A model generated the notes under the pieces. The model searched no databases. It worked only from the letters and a program-made list of their open reading frames with translations, and was not told the origin of the DNA. A stretch of 39,547 nucleotides of DNA, taken from contig JAJZVM010000033.1 in the NCBI GenBank assembly GCA_021845645.1, positions 1-39,547 of the forward strand. The letters run 5' to 3'. A program made the translations under genes and the position numbers. The DNA is from Bacillota bacterium. Its GTDB lineage: Bacteria > Bacillota_E > JAJZYS01 > JAJYTV01. This document shows, piece after piece, positions 1 to 8,137 of the stretch; positions within the stretch are counted from its first letter, which is position 1, and each line of letters starts with the position of its first letter.

Positions 1-99
1 TGGCCGCCGGGGCAGAGGAGGGGGGCAACCTCTCGGTTTCCCACCCTTGCCCCCCCCTTCCCACCGGATGTGCATACACATTCTCTCCGGATCCGGCGC

Positions 100-937
100 C
101 TACATCAAGCTTGGCAGAGAGGGCTTGTCGACCCACCCCTGCAGCATCTGCATGTCGTGGCGGTCGAGAGCGACAGAGGGCTCTCCAGGCTTGGGCGAGG
201 AGATGTTCAAGATGTTCAGAAGGTCGCGTAGGTCAGAGCGCTGGGCGTCCTCCGGCACGAACTGCAGGAGCAGGTCCGGCTTCGTGAAGTCGAGGTCAAT
301 GCCGATCACGCCGCTCTCACGCGCAGCGGTGAGCAGGTTCGCCGCCACCGTGGTCTTACCGACGTTGCCACGGCCCGACACGACGGCGACGATCTTGGCG
401 TACTTCGTAACGACCTTCGGTGCTGCTTCAGGCGGAAGTTCGGTGATCGTCGGCTGCGCCAGGCTGGACGCGCGGGCGTGGCGCGATCTCGAAGCCCTCG
501 GGCATGAGATCGGCGATGTCCGACCACGTACGGTCCTCGGCGAGAGCGGCCTTCATCGAGTCGAGGTCGAGGTCCTGGCCAGACACGACGTTGAAGACGC
601 CGTACTGGGCACCGGCCTGCACGATGGCGCGCCCCTCTTCGTCGGGCTCGCCCAGAAGCAGGGCGATGCGGCAGTTCGGCGCCGCGCGGCGGATCGCGGG
701 GAGAGAGCTCAGGATGTCGCCGCTGCCGGGCAGGTAGCGGGACACGAGCACACTGTCGGGCTTCTCCTCCTTGAGGACGTTCACGAGATCGTCCAGCATG
801 GAGACCTGCCGCAGCACCCGGAAGTCTCCTTCGAGATGCTCGGCCAGAGTCGCGTTGAGGTGTTCGCCGACCGCCAGCACAAGGCTGGGTTGAGCAGCAG
901 TTCCACGCAGGTTGAAGCGGATCACAGACTCGGCCAA
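100..937 (-). pseudogene. CpaE/TadZ/MinD-like ATPase, frameshifted and truncated
   Basis: The gene reads right to left from a TTG start at 937, chosen because AGAGGTGG lies 7-8 bases upstream. The first 150 or so residues form a receiver-like alpha/beta domain, as at the N-terminus of CpaE/TadZ pilus-localising proteins. That frame stops near 428. The ATPase part continues in another frame, open through the linker (about 480 down to 382), and contains a deviant Walker A motif (SGRGNVGKTT) followed by GIDLDF, typical of ParA/MinD/CpaE. A one-base frameshift near 475-490 therefore splits the protein. The ATPase frame then stops at 100, only about 90 residues after the P-loop, where the family normally has about 230, so the C-terminal half is missing. 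The family places Flp/Tad pili at a cell pole, but no tad genes lie in this window. Most likely a decaying gene; a sequencing error would explain the shift but not the short end. Confidence 0.72.
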
Positions 938-1017
938 AAGAAATCCACCTCTACTAGGGGTCGGGACACGACGGCCGTACCCCCTGCCTTCGCCGCGGTC
1001 GCGGCGGGTGCCTGCGC

Positions 1018-1023
1018 TATACT
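1018..1023 (+). promoter_or_regulatory. Candidate -10 box of the toxin-antitoxin operon
   Basis: TATACT lies 62 bases before the ATG at 1085, in the short region between two divergent genes. No good -35 hexamer is visible 16-18 bases upstream. Just downstream, AAGTGG (about 1032) and CCACTT (about 1060) form a spaced inverted repeat around the palindrome AACGTT. That is a reasonable operator for autorepression by the antitoxin, which is the usual control of such pairs. This is inference from position only. Confidence 0.35.
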
Positions 1024-1084
1024 AGAAGGGAAAAGTGGCAGTGGGCTGCGTAACGTTCACCACTTGGCCACAGGGGGGATTCTG

Positions 1085-1429
1085 ATGCCAAAATCCCACG
1101 TGGCAACGAGGCCGACGAGTTTCGCAAGCATTCGGGATCGCATCGACGAAGAGACCTGGCGCATCATGGTGGCACGTTACGTCTGGTGGGAAAGCCCGAC
1201 CGAGGCGGCGCGTTATCCCGAGCGGGTAATCGCGAGGGTGATGCGTATGGGCGACTTTGAGGACATGGAAACCATCGCCCGCCAGGTTGGCGACGACACG
1301 CTGCGCGATGTCATCATGCACGCGGAGGCGGGTTGGTTCGACGAGCCTTCCTGGTATTACTGGCACTACAGGCTCAACCTCAGCGAGATCGGCGAAGTGC
1401 CGCCGCTCCCGAAGAGGATGATTCCATGA
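1085..1429 (+). CDS. Putative antitoxin of an AbiEii-type nucleotidyltransferase pair
   Basis: A 114-residue soluble, charged protein rich in Trp, Arg and Glu. The ATG at 1085 is preceded by AGGGGGGAT at SD distance. Its sequence (a run of arginines and hydrophobics, then GDFEDMETIA and a Trp/Tyr/His-rich end with YYWHYRL) resembles the small proteins commonly encoded just before AbiEii-like nucleotidyltransferases and annotated as their antitoxins (DUF6922-like). Its stop codon overlaps the next start by four bases (ATGA), so the two are translated as a coupled pair. Expected role: binding and neutralising the downstream enzyme and possibly repressing the operon. The family assignment is from memory of similar pairs; the position is the stronger evidence. 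Confidence 0.68.
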   Translation: MPKSHVATRPTSFASIRDRIDEETWRIMVARYVWWESPTEAARYPERVIARVMRMGDFEDMETIARQVGDDTLRDVIMHAEAGWFDEPSWYYWHYRLNLSEIGEVPPLPKRMIP

Positions 1430-2106
1430 GCGGCACCTTCGCACCGCGGACCGAGGTGCTTCCGGCGCAGCAGCGCCGCATTTGGAGGGGCTTGCGTCCC
1501 TTTTCGAACCTGGGATTCGTGCTTTATGGCGGTACGGCGGTTGCGCTTAGGCTCGGGCACCGCCAGTCGGTGGATTTCGATTTCTTCACCGATCGACCGC
1601 TTGACAAGTCCCTGGTGAGGACGGTGGTGGAACCTCTGGGCCAGTTCAGAACGATCCAGGACAGGGTGGACACGCTGTCCGTCTCCCTGTGGCAACCACC
1701 TGATTCCCCAGAACCCGTAAGTCTGTCGTTTTTTGGCGGTCTGCGCTTCGGCCGGGTCGGCGATCCCGAGATGACCGACGACGGTGTCCTGCAAGTGGCT
1801 TCCCTCATGGATCTCATGGCGACGAAGGTCGCCGTCATCACGCAGCGCGCCGAGGCCAAGGACTACCGCGACCTTGCGGCGATGATGCGAGCCGGGGCGA
1901 GCCTGCCATTGGCTCTCGGTGCCGCCTGCGCCATGTACGGATCCGGTTTTCAGCCCAGTGAGAGCCTGCGTGCGATGACATACTTCGGGGATGGCAACCT
2001 GCATTCGCTCTCGCCTGCCGACCAGACCCTTCTTGTGCAGTCTGCCGCCGCCGTACGGCATATCCCCGACGTGGCGATCGTCGCAAAGGTGCTTGGCCGC
2101 GCGTAG
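1426..2106 (+). CDS. Nucleotidyl transferase AbiEii/AbiGii-family toxin
   Basis: A 226-residue protein of the DNA polymerase beta-like nucleotidyltransferase superfamily. The signature is complete: a GG pair at residues 35-36 followed by the metal-binding pair D50 and D52 (VDFDFF), then the conserved block near residues 130-150 with K134, R141 and KDYRD, which in AbiEii/MenT-like enzymes supports nucleotide binding and catalysis. Family members transfer nucleotides to RNA, for MenT enzymes the tRNA acceptor end, and stop growth or abort phage infection. The length matches stand-alone members. The start ATG overlaps the upstream stop by four bases, with GAAGAGGA as SD. With the preceding gene it forms an apparently intact type IV-like toxin-antitoxin/abortive-infection module. 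Which nucleotide and RNA it uses cannot be read from the sequence. Confidence 0.88.
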   Translation: MSGTFAPRTEVLPAQQRRIWRGLRPFSNLGFVLYGGTAVALRLGHRQSVDFDFFTDRPLDKSLVRTVVEPLGQFRTIQDRVDTLSVSLWQPPDSPEPVSLSFFGGLRFGRVGDPEMTDDGVLQVASLMDLMATKVAVITQRAEAKDYRDLAAMMRAGASLPLALGAACAMYGSGFQPSESLRAMTYFGDGNLHSLSPADQTLLVQSAAAVRHIPDVAIVAKVLGRA

Positions 2107-2164
2107 AGGCGCAGCCGGCGCGAGTCCTGACGTGCTCCGGTCCCGCGCTGGCGCGACGCACCCA

Positions 2165-2181
2165 TGCGCCCGCAGGGCGCA
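2165..2181 (+). terminator. Hairpin after the toxin gene
   Basis: A perfect 7-bp stem (TGCGCCC / GGGCGCA) with a GCA loop lies 60 bases after the AbiEii stop. There is no T-tract, so it is only a weak terminator candidate. The rest of 2107-2408, before the BREX-like operon, shows no other gene or clear promoter. Confidence 0.3.
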
Positions 2182-2408
2182 CGGACAGGCAGCCCGTCCA
2201 TCGTGCTCGGCTGGGCGCGAGAGCTGATCTGCCGTGCCCGGGGAGCACGGGACGATTGCCTTGCGTTGGCGAACCTATCCACGCCCCCCGACAGAGGACA
2301 GGTCCGAGGCCTGTCGAATAGGCGATGCAGCGGTGGTGTCACCAGTTGCGCTGCACCTGACGGCGGCGAGGATGCAGGCGGCACGTGCCCACTCGAGGAG
2401 GAGAAGAT

Positions 2409-3203
2409 TTGGACGAGTCCCTGCTGCAGGAGGACCCGGGGATGCTCCTGCCGGACAATGTGCTGGATTCTTGGAAGAAGCTCGACGTCGCCGCTACGAG
2501 GCTGCGCCGGCTGAGCCAGCAGGTCGCGAAGGCCGCCGGCCGCTGGGATCTGCGCCTATTGCGCCAGCGCCTGCCAGAGGCGGCCCAGCTTGCGGCGGAG
2601 GTCACGGCGGCGGCACGGGCGGCAGACGCCACGCTCGCCGCGTGGAGCGCCGCCTCCGCCGCATCGGCCATCGCCGCCTATGCGGCGGAGATGCAGCGGG
2701 CGGCCGCGCAGCTGCGCCTTCCCCTGCAGGGCGACTTCCCGGACTACGAGGTGTTCCCGCTGAAGGTCTCGCTGGACCTCCCAGGCGAGCAGGCGGCGAT
2801 CGGCCGGCGCAAGACGACGACCCTCGAGCCGCTGGCCCTGATGCGCGAGGTGCAGGCGCGCCACCAGGCCCTGCATCGCTCGAGCTTCAATGCGAACCGC
2901 TTCATGAAAGCCCTGACGTCGGCCTATGACCTGCTGCGCGAGGCCGGCAGGGCCAAGGGCATGGACGTCTCGCTGGGGGCCGTCTACGAGGTGCTCACGA
3001 TGCGCAGCGGCACGGGCGACTACACCAAGAACGAGTTCGCCTTCGACATCTACCGCCTGCGCCGGGAGTCGAACATGGTCTACGACCACAAGCAGCTGAG
3101 CTTCCTGAACGGCCGCGGCGGCAACTTCGCGGTGCCGAACTCCAAGGGCGGCACGGATCCTCTCGGCATCCTGCGGCTGGCGGAGGTCGAGGGCGATGCC
3201 TGA
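2409..3203 (+). CDS. Unknown first protein of the BrxD/BrxL-type operon
   Basis: A 264-residue soluble protein I do not recognise. The start chosen is TTG at 2409, because AGGAGG (2396-2401) sits 7 bases before it; the in-frame GTG at 2385 overlaps that SD. Residues about 15-110 are Ala/Arg/Gln-rich and should form long helices, probably coiled coil. Residues about 115-264 are more globular, with conserved-looking aromatic and basic positions (DYEVFPLKV, then NRFMKAL, then ... FAFDIYRLRRE and a C-terminal NGRGGNFAVP stretch). No P-loop, nuclease or methylase motif is visible. It overlaps the next ATPase gene by 8 bases, so it probably works with it. By position it could be a DNA-recognition or adaptor subunit; that is inference. 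Confidence 0.75.
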   Translation: MDESLLQEDPGMLLPDNVLDSWKKLDVAATRLRRLSQQVAKAAGRWDLRLLRQRLPEAAQLAAEVTAAARAADATLAAWSAASAASAIAAYAAEMQRAAAQLRLPLQGDFPDYEVFPLKVSLDLPGEQAAIGRRKTTTLEPLALMREVQARHQALHRSSFNANRFMKALTSAYDLLREAGRAKGMDVSLGAVYEVLTMRSGTGDYTKNEFAFDIYRLRRESNMVYDHKQLSFLNGRGGNFAVPNSKGGTDPLGILRLAEVEGDA

Positions 3204-4314
3204 GGCGGCGCCGTTCGTCGATCCGGGCGGCATCGCCGCCTTTTGGCGCGACCAGTACCTCGGGTCCTACGTGGCGGAGGGCGGCTCGGCCGTGAAGTGG
3301 CTGAGGGGCCGGGAGGGGAGCGGCAAGACACGCCTCCTCTCGGAGATGCGCCGCGTTGCGGCGGCCGAGGGCTACCTGACGGCCGGCGTATCGGCGCGCG
3401 AGGTCATGATCGGGCGCTTCGACGAGCTCTACCGCGTCATCCTCAGGGACCTGCCGCTCGAGGACATCGCGCGGCGCTTCGCCGCAGAGGCGGCGCACCG
3501 GGCGGGTGCCCCGGATTTCCGGCCGGGCGAGGACGTCGACCTCGAGACCTACCTCCTGGCCAGAGGGCGGCCGCAGGCCGCCGTCACGGCAGACCTCGCA
3601 GGCGTGCTCGACTTCCTCTATGCGGAGCGCAACATCGCGTCTCCGGTCGCGACCGCGCTGCGCCACCTGGCGGCGGCCATGCTGCGGCCGGGTGCGGATC
3701 AGGAGCTGGCGCACCGGGAGACGGCGGCCACCTGGATCGCGGGTGGCAAGGTCTCGGCGACGCAGCGCCGCCGCGCTGGCATCGGCATGGCCATCGACCG
3801 CTACGGCGCGCGCGAGATCCTGCGCTCCCTCCTGCACGCGAACCGCCTCGTCGGCGGCAAGGGGCTCTTTGTCGCGATCGACGACATGGAGGCCCTCCTC
3901 GGGGGCGACGGTCCCATGCGCTACACGCCGCTGCGGCGCGACGACGCCTTCGAGGCGATCCGCGAACTGATCGACGAGGGCCAGGGCATGCCAGGCCTCT
4001 TCGTCCTGTTCGCCGGCAGGCCGGAGATCTACACCGACGAGCGGGCGGGGCTGTCGAGCTACGCGGCGCTCGCGATGCGGGTCGAGCCGGAGGTCGAGAG
4101 CGACCGGCCGAATCCCTTCGAGGACCTGAGGGATCTCGATGCCGTCTGGCGGCAGGACTGGCCCAGTTGGCGCGGCCGCATCGCCGAGGCCTACGGCGCG
4201 TCGCCGCAGGCGGTGCAGGAGGCCCAGGGACTCGTCGCGATGGGTCCCATATCGCCGGTGAAGTTGCTCGTCGAGGCGATCCTTGGCAAGGAGGGTGACG
4301 TGCGTGGAGCGTAG
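3196..4314 (+). CDS. BrxD-like P-loop ATPase (DUF2791), copy 1
   Basis: A 372-residue STAND/AAA-like ATPase resembling BREX ATP-binding protein BrxD (DUF2791). Walker A is GREGSGKT at residues 38-45. Walker B is a hydrophobic strand ending in IDDME at about 224-232. A probable sensor strand (LFVLFAGRPE) follows about 40 residues later. The start is ATG 3196, with GGAGG in the end of the preceding gene, which it overlaps by 8 bases. The next gene begins before this one stops. In type II and VI BREX systems BrxD acts with a helicase and other subunits in phage exclusion; its exact role is unknown. Here it stands next to a second, clearly different BrxD-like ATPase, so the two may form a hetero-oligomer. 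No membrane segment or nuclease domain is visible. Confidence 0.82.
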   Translation: MPEAAPFVDPGGIAAFWRDQYLGSYVAEGGSAVKWLRGREGSGKTRLLSEMRRVAAAEGYLTAGVSAREVMIGRFDELYRVILRDLPLEDIARRFAAEAAHRAGAPDFRPGEDVDLETYLLARGRPQAAVTADLAGVLDFLYAERNIASPVATALRHLAAAMLRPGADQELAHRETAATWIAGGKVSATQRRRAGIGMAIDRYGAREILRSLLHANRLVGGKGLFVAIDDMEALLGGDGPMRYTPLRRDDAFEAIRELIDEGQGMPGLFVLFAGRPEIYTDERAGLSSYAALAMRVEPEVESDRPNPFEDLRDLDAVWRQDWPSWRGRIAEAYGASPQAVQEAQGLVAMGPISPVKLLVEAILGKEGDVRGA

Positions 4315-5545
4315 CGTGGCGCGCACCTGCATCGAGCACCTGCGTGCCGGGGTGCCCTCGCGCGCGGTCGCGGAGGTCCTGTCGGCGGGGCGCGCCAAGA
4401 CCCTCGCGGACATCGGCGAGGACCTGCGTAGCCTGCAGGGCGGCCGGCCGCGCCGCAGCATGCGCATCGTCGCAGCCAACTACGGCGAGGGCAAGAGCCA
4501 CACCCTGAACGCCATCCGCAACATGGCGGAGCGCGAGCGCTTCCTAGTGAGCGAGCTGACGGTGAGCCGCGAGACGCCGCTCGACCGCGTGGACCGGGTC
4601 TACCGCAAGCTCATCGCCCGCACCTATCTGCCGGGTGTCGAGCGGCCGGGACTCGACGCGCTCTGGCAGGAGATCGAGCGCCGGCCCGAGGCGACGGAGC
4701 GCCTGCTGCGCATCGCGCAGACGAAGCTGCACCCCAAGCTCGGAGCGGTGCTCGAGGCTAGGCTCGAGAGCAGGCGCGGCGACGTCGAGCCTCTCGACCG
4801 CGATCTCTCGGGCTACTTCCTCCTGCTGCCAGACCTTCGCCGGGCCTACGAGGACGCGACCGGCCGCAAGCTCGGGCAGGTCGAGCGGTTCAAGCTCGAC
4901 GAGGCCTTCGACTACCTGCGCCTCATCGACGAGGCGGCGGCGGTCGCGGGCCTCGCGGGCTGGGTGATCCTGATCGACGAGGCCGAGATGATCGGCAGCG
5001 TCGGCCGGCGCGCCAGGGCGCGCTCCTACGACCTTCTCGGGCGGCTGCAGGATCGCGCGGTTCTGCCGCACACCTACACGGCGGTGGCGGTGGCGGCGTC
5101 GTTCCAGCAGACCCTCGCGGAGCGGCTGCGCGAGCAGGAGGAGCTGCCGCTCTGGCTTGCTGAGCGCGGCCAGGGCGAGCTCGCGCAGAGGATCCAGGCT
5201 CCGCTGCGCCAACTGCAGAGCGCACCGAACCTGCCGCCGCTGAGCGAGGCGGACCTCGCGCAGGTCTTCGACGGCATCGTCAGGATCCACGCAGACGCGT
5301 TCGGCTGGACGCCGCCCCTGGACGGGCACGAGCTTCTCCGGCGCATCCGCGGGCCCCTGCGCGAGCGGGACATCAAGGTCCGGCAGCTGGTGCGGGCGGC
5401 GGTGCACTTCCTGGACCTCTACGAGGTCTATGGAGAGGAGCCGACGCTCAGGGTGCACGGCATCATCGAGCCTCCCCCCGCAGCGGCGGCCGGGGACGAC
5501 GAGCCGCCCGCCGACGCGGCGGTGCGGCGCGGCTGGGACGGCTGA
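4304..5545 (+). CDS. BrxD-like P-loop ATPase (DUF2791), copy 2
   Basis: A 413-residue ATPase of the DUF2791/BrxD type. Walker A is an unusual YGEGKS at residues 60-65 (NYGEGKSH, the form typical of DUF2791). Walker B is WVILIDEAEMI at about 220-230, followed by a long arginine-rich helical region. The start is GTG 4304, with AGGAGG at 4289-4294 nine bases upstream; earlier in-frame TTG and GTG codons overlap that SD. It overlaps the previous gene by 11 bases, and its stop is shared with the next start (TGATG). The last 30 residues are a low-complexity Pro/Ala/Asp tail. The canonical form of the motifs makes this the better BrxD match of the two; the upstream copy is more divergent. Confidence 0.85.
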   Translation: MERSVARTCIEHLRAGVPSRAVAEVLSAGRAKTLADIGEDLRSLQGGRPRRSMRIVAANYGEGKSHTLNAIRNMAERERFLVSELTVSRETPLDRVDRVYRKLIARTYLPGVERPGLDALWQEIERRPEATERLLRIAQTKLHPKLGAVLEARLESRRGDVEPLDRDLSGYFLLLPDLRRAYEDATGRKLGQVERFKLDEAFDYLRLIDEAAAVAGLAGWVILIDEAEMIGSVGRRARARSYDLLGRLQDRAVLPHTYTAVAVAASFQQTLAERLREQEELPLWLAERGQGELAQRIQAPLRQLQSAPNLPPLSEADLAQVFDGIVRIHADAFGWTPPLDGHELLRRIRGPLRERDIKVRQLVRAAVHFLDLYEVYGEEPTLRVHGIIEPPPAAAAGDDEPPADAAVRRGWDG

Positions 5546-7587
5546 TGCCCGGGTCCGCCGCGTTCGATGAGCGGGTCCTGCAGGTCTTCGGCGCCATGGG
5601 CGAGCCCGTGGTGCTGCCGAAGGGCCTCGCGCTGAGTCTCAGCGCGCAGGGACAGGTGCCGCGCTACGTCAGCGAGTACCTCCTCGCGCAGCGGCCGCAG
5701 GACCGGGCGGTCGCGGCCATCCGGGACTACCTCGCGGAGCACCACCCCTTGCCGCGCGACCGCAACCTCTGGCGCCACCGGCTGGTGCGGGAGGGGTCCC
5801 TGCGCATCATCGACCGGCTCGAGGTGACGGTGGACGTCGACGACGGGAGCTACCTGGGCCGCATCGGCAGCCTGAACCTCAAGGCGCGCGTCGATCCTGA
5901 CCTCGCCGAGCGGCACCCGGGCCTCCTGAGCGGCGGCCTCTGGGGCCGCATCGACCTGCTCTGGCAGCCGAACGGCGAGGGCATCCCGGCCACCGAGGTG
6001 CAGGACTTCCGCCCGGCGCAGGCCCACGCGCGACTCGAGCCCTTTCTCGAGGGCAGGAGCTACTTCACGGCCCACGCCTGGATCGACCTCCTGCTGACAT
6101 CGGCCGGCTACGACCCCCTGGCCCTCGCGCACGGCCTCACGGCGGCTGACGCGCTGCGGCGCAAGCTCCTGATGCTGATGCGCCTCGCGCCACTGGCCGA
6201 AGGGAGTCTGCACCTCCTCGAGCTCGGGCCGAAGAACACCGGCAAGACCTACCTCGCCCGCAACGTCTCGCAGGACGCGTTCGTCATCTCGGGTGGGGCC
6301 GTGACACCGGCAAACCTCTTTGTCCACCTGACGACGGGCGTGCCGGGCCTCCTCGCGCAGCGCCGTATGGTGGCGTTCGACGAGATCGCCCGCCTGCACC
6401 TCGGCAGCCAGGAGATCGTCGCGGCCCTCAAGGACTTCCTCGAGAGCGGCCAGTTCAGCCGCGGCCGGCACGAGTTCACGTCGGACTGTTCCGTCGTGCT
6501 CCTCGGCAACATCGACGTCGAGGCCGGCCTGCCCGCGCGGCGCTACCACCACCTCTGCGAGCCCCTGCCGGAGGAGCTGCGCGACAGCGCCTTCCTCGAC
6601 CGCCTGCACGGCTTCCTGCCCGGCTGGGAGCTGCCCAAGCTCGAGCCCGCCTCGTTTGCCACCGGCGTCGGCTTCGTCTCGGACTACTTCGGCGAGGTGC
6701 TGGTGGGCCTGCGCACCCTGCCCTACGCGGAGGAGTTCGAAGAGCTCGTGCAGGACCACCCGCTCCTGCCCGGCATGACGCGTCGCGACGCGGCCGCGGT
6801 CGAACGCAGCGCGCAGGGGCTCTTGAAGCTCGTCTACCCGAATGGCCCCGCCGGCGACCCCGAGGTGATCGCGGCGATCCTCTCCCTGGCGGGGGAGCTG
6901 CGCCAGCGCATCCACGACCAGCTCTGCCGCATCGCGCCGGGTGAGTTCCAGCCGCGCCCGATCGGCTTCCAGGGCGTTCCGCGGACACCGGCGAGAGACC
7001 TTGGCGGGCAGGAGACCATCCATGTGCAGCAGAGGGCCGCGGCCCCCGGCGAGGTACTCTACCTGGACCGCGAGGCCAAGGGCAGCGAGTCCGGCGGCCG
7101 CCTCCTGCGGCTCGAGGCCTCCCTCCTGGCCGGCGGGCGCGGTTTCCGGACGGAGGGCAGGTTCTCCGCCGCGGCCGGGGAGGCGGCGAGGATCGCCTTC
7201 AGCTTCCTCATGGCGAACCAGCGCCTGCTGCGCCTTCCCACGCGCAGTCTGGACGGCCGGGCGCTCGCCCTGCAGGTGGCGGACGGCGAGGCGGCGGACG
7301 GGTCGGCGATCGCCTTGCCGGCCTTCCTCGCGATGGTCTCGGCCCTGCGCCAGGAAGCCTACCTGCTGCCGGTAGCGGCGGTCGGCATGAGCAGCCTGCA
7401 CGGCCACCTGACATCGCCCGCGGACGTCCTCGGGCGGCTCGGGGCCCTGCGTGGACAGGGCCCGGGCGTCCTGGTCCTCGGACCCGTGGCGGCAGAGACC
7501 GGGCAGGAGATCCGTAGGCTCGTGGGCGGCTGGCAGGTCATCACGGTGCCGACGCTCATCCAGGCACTTGAAGAGCTAGGCGCCTGA
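5545..7587 (+). CDS. brxL: BREX Lon-like AAA+ protein BrxL
   Basis: A 680-residue protein whose length and motif order match BrxL (about 670-690 residues; TIGR02688-type). An N-terminal domain of about 210 residues leads to the AAA+ core: Walker A GPKNTGKT at 228-235, Walker B VAFDE near 276-280, then the family block ESGQFSRG and a sensor strand ending in GNID. A Lon-type (S16) domain forms the last 170 residues. There the usual DGPSAG serine motif reads as DGSAIA, and the region where Lon carries its catalytic lysine (GGLKEK) reads SPADVLGRL, so protease activity is doubtful. BrxL family members form DNA-binding hexamers/dodecamers and are needed for phage restriction in type I BREX. It is the last gene of the four-gene operon, joined to copy 2 by TGATG. 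Confidence 0.9.
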   Translation: MPGSAAFDERVLQVFGAMGEPVVLPKGLALSLSAQGQVPRYVSEYLLAQRPQDRAVAAIRDYLAEHHPLPRDRNLWRHRLVREGSLRIIDRLEVTVDVDDGSYLGRIGSLNLKARVDPDLAERHPGLLSGGLWGRIDLLWQPNGEGIPATEVQDFRPAQAHARLEPFLEGRSYFTAHAWIDLLLTSAGYDPLALAHGLTAADALRRKLLMLMRLAPLAEGSLHLLELGPKNTGKTYLARNVSQDAFVISGGAVTPANLFVHLTTGVPGLLAQRRMVAFDEIARLHLGSQEIVAALKDFLESGQFSRGRHEFTSDCSVVLLGNIDVEAGLPARRYHHLCEPLPEELRDSAFLDRLHGFLPGWELPKLEPASFATGVGFVSDYFGEVLVGLRTLPYAEEFEELVQDHPLLPGMTRRDAAAVERSAQGLLKLVYPNGPAGDPEVIAAILSLAGELRQRIHDQLCRIAPGEFQPRPIGFQGVPRTPARDLGGQETIHVQQRAAAPGEVLYLDREAKGSESGGRLLRLEASLLAGGRGFRTEGRFSAAAGEAARIAFSFLMANQRLLRLPTRSLDGRALALQVADGEAADGSAIALPAFLAMVSALRQEAYLLPVAAVGMSSLHGHLTSPADVLGRLGALRGQGPGVLVLGPVAAETGQEIRRLVGGWQVITVPTLIQALEELGA

Positions 7588-7847
7588 CGCTGGCCGCCGT
7601 GCATGAGGGTGGCCCTGGGCCGACGTCCGCTGGCAAGTCGCCTTGCTACCTGCCGCACCAGCGGCCGACGGCGGCCTGCAGGTCGCCTGCACCGCAGGTG
7701 CGTTTGGACAGGGACGGACGAGATCACCCACGCTGGCGTTCATGACGTGCCCGAGGGCTCACGCAGGCGGAAGTCCGTCGGGTGCTGAGACCATCAACCC
7801 GAGTTTTTGAAGGCATGGGCTGCCTTTCGGGCGAGGGGGACCGGAGC
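7588..7847. other. Spacer without recognised gene
   Basis: About 260 bases between brxL and the DUF2442 gene. Short open frames here lack SD sequences and domain-like composition. No strong hairpin with T-tract follows brxL. I see nothing convincing. Confidence 0.4.
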
Positions 7848-8066
7848 TTGACCGTTGACCTGAACCCTACAATCGTTTCCGTAGCCGTACGCGCCGGCAA
7901 GATCCGACTCGTGCTCGAGGACGGCCGCGAAATCACCATGCCTTTGCACTGGTTTCCGCGACTCGTCGCAGCCACGCAGGCTCAGCGGCGTAACGTGAGG
8001 ATCGTGGATGACGAACAAGCGGTATGCTGGCCAGATGTGGACGAGGATATCGACATAAGTGCCTGA
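7848..8066 (+). CDS. DUF2442 domain protein (short)
   Basis: A 72-residue protein if started at TTG 7848, which has AGGGGGA eight bases upstream. ATG 7815 and GTG 7782 are in-frame alternatives with poorer SDs. The sequence shows the DUF2442 pattern: a beta-hairpin (a strand, LVLEDGREI), then MPLHWFPRLVAAT, an Arg-rich turn, and VCWPDVDEDIDI. These proteins are usually encoded beside DUF4160 or toxin-like partners and are suspected DNA-binding antitoxins. No partner gene is present here. The protein ends just after DEDI, where homologues normally have a few more residues, so it may be slightly truncated. A 70-bp hairpin repeat starts three bases after the stop. Confidence 0.75.
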   Translation: MTVDLNPTIVSVAVRAGKIRLVLEDGREITMPLHWFPRLVAATQAQRRNVRIVDDEQAVCWPDVDEDIDISA

Positions 8067-8068
8067 AC

Positions 8069-8137
8069 GTGCCCCCAATGCGGGGCGCTTTCGCCGGGTT
8101 GAAACCCGCGCGGGAGGCGGCCCTTCCCGTTTGCTCC
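8069..8137 (+). repeat. 70-bp hairpin repeat, copy A
   Basis: This stretch closely matches 8326-8395, with an identical core GCGCGGGAGGCGGCCCTTC. It begins three bases after the DUF2442 stop. Two stems are visible: CGGGT/ACCCG (8095-8108, TGAA loop) and CGGGAGG/CCTTCCCG just after it, followed by TTTGC. In copy B the second stem changes C-G pairs to G-U, and the first stem changes its loop but keeps CGGG/CCCG. That supports an RNA-level structure, probably a transcript end. Confidence 0.6.

Noticed and set aside
5428..7407. 659-codon minus-strand frame opposite brxL
   Set aside because: Shadow of brxL, whose Walker motifs and family blocks are on the plus strand.
2409..7587. A complete BREX system
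   Set aside because: PglX, PglZ and BrxC are absent from the window, so only a BREX-like ATPase cassette can be claimed.
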